Shown piece by piece: positions 57,725 to 64,000 of a stretch of 64,000 bases of DNA. Source of the stretch: Aldrovandia affinis (lineage: Eukaryota; Chordata; Actinopteri; Notacanthiformes; Halosauridae). Where the stretch lies: positions 3,531,892-3,595,891 of the forward strand of contig JAINUG010000085.1 of the NCBI GenBank assembly GCA_029706075.1, read 5' to 3'. The notes beneath the pieces were generated by a model. The model ran no database searches and had not been told where the DNA came from. It saw only the letters and a program-made list of their open reading frames with translations. The position numbers and the translations under genes are program-made. How positions within the stretch are numbered: position 1 is the stretch's first letter; every line of letters starts with the position of its first letter.

Positions 57725-58967
57725 GTAAGTAATTTGTGTCCTTCAGTTAAAAAGTTATAAAGTTTTTATTTTTCTTAAAGTACAACCGCAGGCACCTGGC
57801 GACGACCATATTGTCTTTTGTTCACATTTCATTTAACATATGGCGATTTATTTCCTGATTAAATCACCTTTCATAAAGTCTTTATTCCTTCTGAATCATT
57901 GTAAGCAGGGTCGTATCAAGAAAATTATGCAGAAGGACACGGAAGTGGGGAGGATTGCAGCTGCTGTGCCAGTTATTATATGTATCCTTCACATCATTTG
58001 TCTGTGCAGCTCTATTCTGTCGCATTAGTTCCTTGTCCTTGTCTGCTACCCTTAAGACACATTGGTGAATGGAACCACCTGTTTTACACTTTCATTTACA
58101 TTATGCCTTTGATCCAGTAAAATGGTCATATTTCTATTTAGATTTCTTACACATCCTTAACCTTTGAGATCAGCTAGGGCCCTTGAAATGTTTTTGAAAT
58201 CTCTTCTGACCAAGACCAGTCAGATAACCCAGTCAAAGCGCAGTAGGGTCATGTCAATGGCCCACATGTGTGTGTGTGTGTGTGTGTATTAAAATGATGG
58301 CTATTATATTAGTTATATGTTATCATTCCTCTGAAAAAGTTAATTAAATTCCCCACTAATTTGGGATGTGGTGATATTTGTTTTATGGGTTATCCACAGG
58401 AAGCAGTGTATAGAGACGGAGAAGCTCTTTGACTTCCTGAAGGGACTGGCAGAGCAGGCCACAGCCCCACCCTCCCAGGGAAAAGGGCGTGTAAAGGGGA
58501 AATGGCTGGCTCACAGGTGGGAGTTCTGGGAGTGAACCTGTGGCAGGATCAGCTTGGAATCAATACCGGGAGCACTATCTTAGCATAGACCTTTTTTATA
58601 GTCTTCACTCCTGTTTAAATGGAGAGCAAAGATTTATGTTTTGACCCTGTCTTTTCGTAGGAAACGATGGCAGGACATTTCTATCAACAAAAAGCAGCAC
58701 GGGGCAGTGGAAAGATCAAATAGACCCAAGAATGACTCTTTGAACAACACTGAACACTCCGATGTAGGTATTTGTTTTGGTGAGGAATTGTGCATGCAGG
58801 GGGGAAGGGGGAGCTGCTATGCTGTTATGCTGCCCTGTTAAATTCTGTGAAATTGAAACTGAATTGTTTTCCTCTATAGGACTCTTCTGAGCTTCTCTTC
58901 TGTCTAGGAGCAAAGTTGCGACGTCCTCACTGAACTGTTTGACCGCATATCCTGCCTACAGTCGTAG
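57683..58967 (+). CDS. drap1: DRAP1/NC2-alpha-like histone-fold protein, divergent and short
   Basis: NC2-alpha pairs with DR1 (NC2-beta), binds TBP on promoter DNA and represses RNA polymerase II initiation. Six exons encode about 160-162 residues. MPGQKRKYNVRFPPGRIKKI closely follows human DRAP1 ([20 protein letters not shown]). EVGRIAAAVPVIISRALEMF and the helix SQITQSKRSRVMSMAHMKQC complete the histone fold, ending KLFDFLKGLAEQA at about residue 86. After that the protein is basic and polar (GKGRVKGKWLAHRKRWQD), without the long Pro-rich acidic tail of human DRAP1 (205 residues). The helix KTSQITQSKRSRVMSM is altered at several positions, so this may be a diverged paralog. The 3' end is uncertain because two acceptors give different last exons (see exons 6a and 6b). 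Confidence 0.88.
57909..57981 (+). CDS. drap1: drap1-like exon 2, histone-fold helix 1
   Basis: GRIKKIMQKDTEVGRIAAAV then PVII; acceptor gtaagcag|, donor ATAT|gtatcc in phase 1. Confidence 0.95.
58174..58267 (+). CDS. drap1: drap1-like exon 3, histone-fold helix 2
   Basis: SRALEMFLKSLLTKTSQITQ then SKRSRVMSMAH. Phase 2 donor CACAT|gtgtgt lies at the start of a GT repeat. The phase is confirmed by exon 4. Confidence 0.9.
58266..58288 (+). repeat. (GT)n microsatellite overlapping drap1-like exon 3 donor
   Basis: Eleven TG units; the first gt is the inferred splice donor. Confidence 0.9.
58400..58516 (+). CDS. drap1: drap1-like exon 4
   Basis: MKQCIETEKLFDFLKGLAEQ (human [20 protein letters not shown]), then a basic stretch to WLAH. 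Donor ACAG|gtggga. Confidence 0.93.
58661..58763 (+). CDS. drap1: drap1-like exon 5
   Basis: RKRWQDISINKKQHGAVERS then NRPKNDSLNNTEHSD. Acceptor tttcgtag|, donor GAT|gtaggt. No clear similarity to known DRAP1 tails. Confidence 0.8.
58880..58933 (+). CDS. drap1: drap1-like exon 6a (first acceptor)
   Basis: Acceptor cctctatag| gives DSSELLFCLGAKLRRPH and TGA. It competes with exon 6b, and I cannot tell which is used. Confidence 0.45.
   Translation, partial: DSSELLFCLGAKLRRPH
58908..58967 (+). CDS. drap1: drap1-like exon 6b (second acceptor)
   Basis: Acceptor cttctcttctgtctag|, with a good pyrimidine tract, gives EQSCDVLTELFDRISCLQS and TAG. The peptide looks like a short amphipathic helix. 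Confidence 0.5.
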   Translation, partial: EQSCDVLTELFDRISCLQS

Positions 58968-59307
58968 ACTTGTAGCTGATTCATTTTTTTCCGTACTGAA
59001 GTTCATGAGAAAGTGATATGCAACGTTACTCACTGGTATTTATGGGGCAGCAGCATTCATGCTGTTATTTTCAATTATGCTATTTAAATGTGACTTGGTC
59101 TGTTTTGCTCTGCGGATGAATGGGCTGCTGTCCATGACACTCTCTTAACTCTTTCTAGCCATGGTTGTTGTGTAAAAAGGCCTATTAGCCCTAAACAACA
59201 TTCAATATATTCTTTATTTTTTTACAAAATCTTTGTGCTAATCTATGTTCTTTTTGTTTTAATTTATTGTTCTATTAAGTATTTTACTATTGTGTCAGAG
59301 CGACACA

Positions 59308-59313
59308 ATTAAA
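59308..59313 (+). terminator. drap1: Candidate drap1-like polyadenylation signal
   Basis: ATTAAA about 340 bp past the later stop codon, followed by T/G-rich sequence. Confidence 0.25.
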
Positions 59314-60524
59314 TTAATATATGAAAATGAAACTATGAAATGTAATTTGTGTGACGTTCTGGTGAAGTCTTAATAGGAATAGCTTGATATCCTACCTGTA
59401 TATGAGGATAGTTCAAGTTTTAGCTAAAAAACCTTATTTTGTGGAGATAGTTGTTTCTATTTATTTTTGTATTGAATGAAAGGGTGATGCTCTTGGTTCA
59501 GACCTTTTGGGTGGTTTTTGACTTGTGAGAGTTAATTTAGAATGGGAATGTCATATGCCATGTTTTTCATTTTGAATTTTCATTTACTTATGTTTGTATG
59601 ACCAGTTTTAAAAAATTGGTTTAGCCTGTCATGGTTTGAGTTGAAGGTCTTTTTTTCATTGCTGAAAAAGATGAATGAAACATTATCAAAATGCACCTTT
59701 ATTATTGAAGACTATTGTGCAGAACTTCTTGTGGCTCCTATATCCTAGTTACAAACCATTACCTCTTTACATTCAGGGCCTCTTTTCTCGATTATGAATC
59801 CCCAAAACAGCATTGCAACAATGCACTGTACCTACGAATATAGGTATGTTTTGGTATTGTCATTTTTACTGATGCACATTTTAATTCATAACACATTAGT
59901 TGAAGGTATTTGAATGATTAGATTTCAAACTTCCAATTTTGCAGATGGGTCTATTGAGTAAACCTCATCTTCACTTTTATAGTGCTGCTATTGGATGCTA
60001 AAAGATTTTAAAGGCTCAATTGATATTGTGTAGTGTTAAAATGTTATGTCATGACAAACAATATAAATTACATCAATGTAAGCTTAATATAAGGATCCAC
60101 TCTGAGCAATGTTTCCAAGATTGGAGCTCATTTTGGAAGTAAATCTGTGTAAAATACCATGTAAATCTTTCATGCTACCACTTTAAAGTTGTCTAGATGA
60201 GGCTAAAGAAATATTTGAAATAAAATGTTTCAAACATCACAGTTGATGCATCATATTGGAATCCTCAATTGTACAAAGCTCCTGTACAACCACGATGCCA
60301 CACGAGGAGTATGGCAGCTGGCGAATGTGCACTCCAATACCTCCACTGATGAGCCAGTGTTTATATCCCACACTACAAGCCCCAGGGTACACTGCAAGAG
60401 CGCTAGTGCCTAGCTGTAAGACTTCTGAAAATAAGGGGAAATGTCAGGTGCTGTGCAAGATAAATAAAAACTCACTGAGGATGAAAGAATACTTTATTGT
60501 AAGAAATCCATGAGTTTGTTTTTG

Positions 60525-60745
60525 TGGGCTGGCACGGTGGTGCAGTGGGTAGCGCTGTCGCCTCACAGCAAGAAGGTCTCGGGTTCGAATCCAGGCTGGG
60601 GGCCTTTCTGTGTGGAGTTTGCATGTTCTCCCGTGTCAGCGTGGGTTTCCTCCGGTACTCGGTTTCCTCCCACAGTCCAAAGACATGCACGGTAGGCTAA
60701 TTGGAGAGTCTAAATTGCCCGTAGGTATGAGTGTGTGTGTGAGTG
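60525..60745 (+). mobile_element. Third tRNA-derived SINE type
   Basis: gtggtgcagtgggtagcgct A-box region, gggttcgaatcc B box, then the widespread fish sequence gtggagtttgcatgttctcc and gtttcctcccacagtccaaa. Confidence 0.75.
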
Positions 60746-61254
60746 GGGAGAAGACGACAGCCTTCATGCGGGCCTCCTGCAAGTAACGAGAAAGTCGTGA
60801 AAAAATAATGTCGTCACCAAATCGCCAAGCTGGCAGACCAAGGTCCGTCAGTGATGGCGATACACGAAAGAAGAAGAAGTTTGTTTTGTTACAAATATTC
60901 AAGGTTGAACTCAATTAAAAGTCAACTATGCTCTCAAAGACCATAGACCATTTTTTTCAAATGTACACATTTCGTAACAAATCAAAAAGCACAGTCCTCT
61001 GCTTTACAACTACAATGACTGGTCTGCATAGGAAATATGTTCACAGTAACAAATCAGATTTTTTTTGGCTTACTAATAGAATGTCATTTTAATTCGTTTT
61101 CAGTTCTAGTCTGATTTATAGTTAATTTCCTAGAGGCAAACCAAATCTATGCTTGCCGTGATGTGAAAACCAAATCACATAAACATGATTAAAATGGGGC
61201 AGGGTACAACACATTTTCATGCACTTGTCTGAAGGCTAACTTAACTTGTTGCTT

Positions 61255-61310
61255 AGATAGATCCTTTATTTGTCATTGTAACACGTACAACGAAATTGAA
61301 AAAGAAATGC
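61255..61310 (+). repeat. Fish interspersed repeat fragment
   Basis: gatagatcctttatttgtca then acaacgaaattg is a short widespread teleost repeat end. Confidence 0.4.
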
Positions 61311-61651
61311 TTCAAAGAGAATGCCGAACTTCAGATGTGAACAGTTTTCATGTGGAACCAGTGATGCATTCTTTAAAAATCAGAAAAGTAGTTCAGTAAA
61401 AATGACATTTATTCATAACGTGCCTATTGACATTTAATGTGTAAAGTAAAAATGACATGTAATGACTTAAGTAAAAGGACAGAAAGCAAGCATAACTTTC
61501 TCACTTTAAAATGTAGTACTTAAACCAGAAAAACAATGATTTAGTGGTTCAGTGTTTCACTCTCTTTATCTTCTGTTATGAACTCACACGAGTTGTAGCC
61601 CCTCTAAAGATCTTCTAAAGGCGTCTTTATGGTCCACCCGTAACGGCGCAG

Positions 61652-61657
61652 TTTATT
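61652..61657 (-). terminator. ahsa1: Candidate ahsa1 polyadenylation signal
   Basis: AATAAA on the minus strand about 155 bp past the ahsa1 stop. Confidence 0.4.
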
Positions 61658-61811
61658 CATACTTTGTGTACAGCAGGTGCCAAGCGAACGACTGCACTAC
61701 AAACTAAAGCGTTTCAACACATATGACCTGACACTTCTCTTTTCTCTTTACATTTTTAATGGTTTCAAATTTGTATGTCGTACGAGCGGAATAATACAGT
61801 ACAGTGTGTCT

Positions 61812-61984
61812 TCAGTAGAGCCGTGTTCCATAACCGAAAGTCTGCTTGATAGCCTCAAAGTAATATTGCTGCCAGCCATGTTTTGTCCTGTCCTCCTCGC
61901 TTGCTGGCACCCCTTTACACTCCAGCTTCAGTTCTGTCTCACCACCACGTTCAACAAAGTTCAGGACGATTGTGGCATAATGTT
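61812..61984 (-). CDS. ahsa1: ahsa1 last exon with stop
   Basis: EHYATIVLNFVERGGETELK and on to FGYGTRLY, TGA at 61814-61812. Confidence 0.96.
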
Positions 61985-63164
61985 CTGGGGGAGGAATGTG
62001 TAAACACCATTAAATAAATTAAAGGTTGGATGCCATTGAATTCATGTTGATGTTGATCAAACACCCAGATGCGGAGTATGCAGACCAACTGGAAACATTT
62101 AAAAGGTTGTCAATATGAATGATGAAATGACTCAAAATGAAACATTGCTTACCACAGGGCCAGGTGTTGTACCTCCACTTCATGACAATCTTTTGCTCTG
62201 GAACCTGTGGGGGGAGAATAAAGATAAGCCTGTATTGGGTGGGATTTCATGGGTCTGAGACAACAGATAAGTGTAAGGGAGTGCCCTGCCCTTACCAGCT
62301 CTTGGAACTCTCCAAAGACGTTCCCCTCCAATAGTTGAAACCGTCCCCCCTTCTGTGCATCCACCATGGCTGCTGCATGTGTGAATGCCTGCACCATCTA
62401 CACAGCCAGAAGGGAAAGTTCCATATCTAAACATTCACCAAATGCAGTATAAAAAGTTTTTCATTTTGAATCATAATGCAGTTGTCAAGAGATTTCTTAT
62501 GAAGTAAAAATAAATAAAGACTCCTTTATTTTGCACTGAAATTATTACTGTCATGTTTCTTCACATGATGACAGCCATCATTGATGCAAGAGGAATCAAA
62601 TCCTTTACGAAGAATGCTACATCCTGCAAAAGTAGGTCACAGGACAACAAAGCAAGCAAAAGGACTGAAGCGGAAATGTCCCTAATGAGTTGCATAACTG
62701 TTTCCCTATACGTTTATGTTTTATGTTTAGACTAAGCTGGGAACAACTTTCCTAAAAAAAGGACACTGTAGTTTACCTCTCAGGTAAAATGCGGCACTTT
62801 GGGGTAATAAGGACATATTTATGAAACACAGTGTGTTCTCACTACCTCGCTATGGAACTATGGTTGCTAAGGTGTGTGGTGTTGAGATTTGCACAAACAA
62901 CAAATTTGTGCTGCATGGAACCGTCATGTTTTTAGTGAAAAGAAAGGACTGTGTTCCAATGTTCCAATTGTGTTCATGCCTGTACCACAACATTACACTT
63001 GGTCATGAGGGAAGACATTGTAGCGGGTGCCTACTCACCTCCTGGTTGACAAAAACTCTGTAGAGCTCCTCAGGTGAGGTGAGGAAGGTTTCCTTCAGGC
63101 TGACCTTGCAGGTAGGAATCTTTACTCCAGTGCTGGGTGGGGTAGCGGAGCTGCCGGAGCTAAT
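61812..63164 (-). CDS. ahsa1: AHSA1, activator of HSP90 ATPase, C-terminal four exons (partial)
   Basis: Cytosolic co-chaperone that stimulates HSP90 ATPase. Four minus-strand exons (63039-63164, 62296-62397, 62153-62204, 61812-61984) join in frame to the last 150 residues. This is the START-like AHSA1 domain: VKIPTCKVSLKETFLTSPEE, LYRVF, then MVQAFTHAAAMVDAQKGGRF, LLEGNVFGEF, PEQKIVMKWRYNTWPCGEHY, ETELKLECKGVPASEEDRTK and HGWQQYYFEAIKQTFGYGTR LY. It follows human AHSA1 closely, including the terminal FGYGxRL. The N-terminal domain exons lie beyond 64000. Teleosts have ahsa1a and ahsa1b; which one this is was not determined. Confidence 0.95.
62153..62204 (-). CDS. ahsa1: ahsa1 exon (52 nt)
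   Basis: VPEQKIVMKWRYNTWPC; donor TGTG|gtaagc in phase 1. Confidence 0.93.
62296..62397 (-). CDS. ahsa1: ahsa1 exon
   Basis: MVQAFTHAAAMVDAQKGGRF then QLLEGNVFGEFQEL. The first Met is internal (human ELVQAFTHAPA). Confidence 0.95.
63039..63164 (-). CDS. ahsa1: ahsa1 exon (domain start)
   Basis: ISSGSSATPPSTGVKIPTCK then VSLKETFLTSPEELYRVFVN and QE; phase 0 at both ends. Confidence 0.93.
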
Positions 63165-63199
63165 CTGTACCAAGAGACAATAAGACTTTTGAAAAAAAA

Positions 63200-63437
63200 A
63201 TTTAAATAATTTAATTTTCCAGTTTTACCCTGTTTTTCTCTCAATTTGGTAGCCAAATCCCCTTTCAATCCCCGTAGTTGACCCTCATAGTTCGCTGCCT
63301 CCTAGTCTGTAATTCCGGTACCACAGAACCACGCTGTGGCCAGCGCTTCCCTCCCCCTCCCTGGACGTTGAAACCACTAGACCACAGAGCCGACTCTGGC
63401 GCGGAGGCACTAGACCACGTGGGAGGCCGCAGACAAT
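63200..63437 (-). mobile_element. Second SINE-like family, copy 4, internally deleted
   Basis: Shares ctcaatttggtagccaaatc and the decayed body; lies just upstream of the ahsa1 exon at 63164. Confidence 0.55.
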
Positions 63438-64000
63438 AAGACTTGTTAACGGAATTAACCATGATAATTTTAGGTCATATTTAAAGGGTGGAAGTGATAA
63501 AGCGGAGTTCAAACATGGTGCTTGTTATCATGTTGCTTCCTGCTAAAATCTATCCACATAATGTCACAAAGGGGCAAGTAATTATAAGGTGCCACCAGAT
63601 TTAAAATCAATAAGAAAAAAACAAGAAATACTCCCAACTGCTCAGATTTCTCATCAAAATACAAGATACATAAAACCACACTGATGCAACTGTGGCTGGA
63701 CTGCTAAAGGAACATTCACAGATCCATTTTAAATCTATAGTGACACAATTTTATAGACTACCAATTTTTTCATGCATGTCTTCAGACTTTTTCTTTGATT
63801 TTTGACAAGGAAACTGAAGTTAAGTTCTGACTTTTTAATCTAATGCAAATTCAAACTTCATACTCTGAGTTCCACCCAGACACATCAAATCCAAAAATAT
63901 ACTTTACAAAAACGGAAAATACATAAATAAATAAAAAAGTCCATTAGTCTCTCTGAAAGTGCAAAAGCATTTTTCTCCAACTTCACACGGACTACATTAA
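63438..64000 (-). other. ahsa1: ahsa1 intron to window edge
   Basis: AT-rich, no exon recognised. The next upstream ahsa1 exon must lie outside. Confidence 0.5.

Larger units (their letters stand above)
58968..61651. other. drap1-like / ahsa1 convergent intergenic region
   Basis: AT-rich; holds the third SINE type and a 61.2-kb repeat fragment. No gene recognised. Confidence 0.5.

Noticed and set aside
57507..57728. 73-residue frame overlapping the drap1-like start
   Set aside because: It is in a different frame from the histone fold. The ATG at 57683 gives the DRAP1 N-terminus and joins exon 2 in phase.

Overview
This window is nuclear DNA from a ray-finned fish, almost certainly a teleost. 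Every gene is split by GT-AG introns. The proteins match vertebrate families across their whole length. The non-coding DNA is full of repeat types typical of fish: tRNA-derived SINEs with an L2-like tail, L2 and other LINE ends, Tc1/mariner, hAT-like and Harbinger-like elements, and long dinucleotide arrays. I see no operons, CRISPR arrays or ribosome binding sites, and I cannot name the species.

Six genes were assembled exon by exon. (1) itpk1 (+), the last four coding exons, 1917-6636, ending in a long 3'UTR. (2) chga, chromogranin A (-), all eight coding exons, 13031-22852, 419 codons before the stop. (3) A single-domain, membrane-type phospholipase B (plb1-like, -), sixteen exons, 32963-42299, 436 residues. 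It has a signal peptide, a GDSL-type catalytic core and a GPI-anchor-like tail. (4) sel1l, the adaptor subunit of the HRD1 ERAD ligase (-), 21 exons, 45241-56469. It is complete apart from a 2-bp insertion in exon 20 that breaks the frame before the membrane anchor. (5) A divergent DRAP1/NC2-alpha-like histone-fold gene (+), 57683-58967. (6) The 3' part of ahsa1, the HSP90 co-chaperone activator (-), 61812-63164, running off the right edge.

Layout: itpk1 and chga converge tail to tail, as they do in mammals. About 10 kb of gene-free, repeat-rich DNA follows (22.9-33.0 kb). plb1-like and sel1l then lie head to tail on the minus strand. sel1l and the DRAP1-like gene diverge from a 1.2-kb intergenic stretch containing several CCAAT boxes. 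The DRAP1-like gene converges with ahsa1. The genes do not form one pathway. chga is a secretory-granule prohormone. sel1l and ahsa1 both act in protein quality control, in the ER membrane and the cytosol respectively. plb1-like is a predicted surface lipase. itpk1 makes higher inositol phosphates. The DRAP1-like protein is a predicted transcription repressor subunit.

The observations most worth checking are the sel1l frameshift, the compact plb1-like gene with a microsatellite-encoded stalk, the short divergent DRAP1-like protein with two possible 3' ends and a splice donor inside a GT repeat, and a chga intron whose polypyrimidine tract is a CT microsatellite. Exon borders come from reading frame, splice consensus and family similarity. 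No alignment was run.
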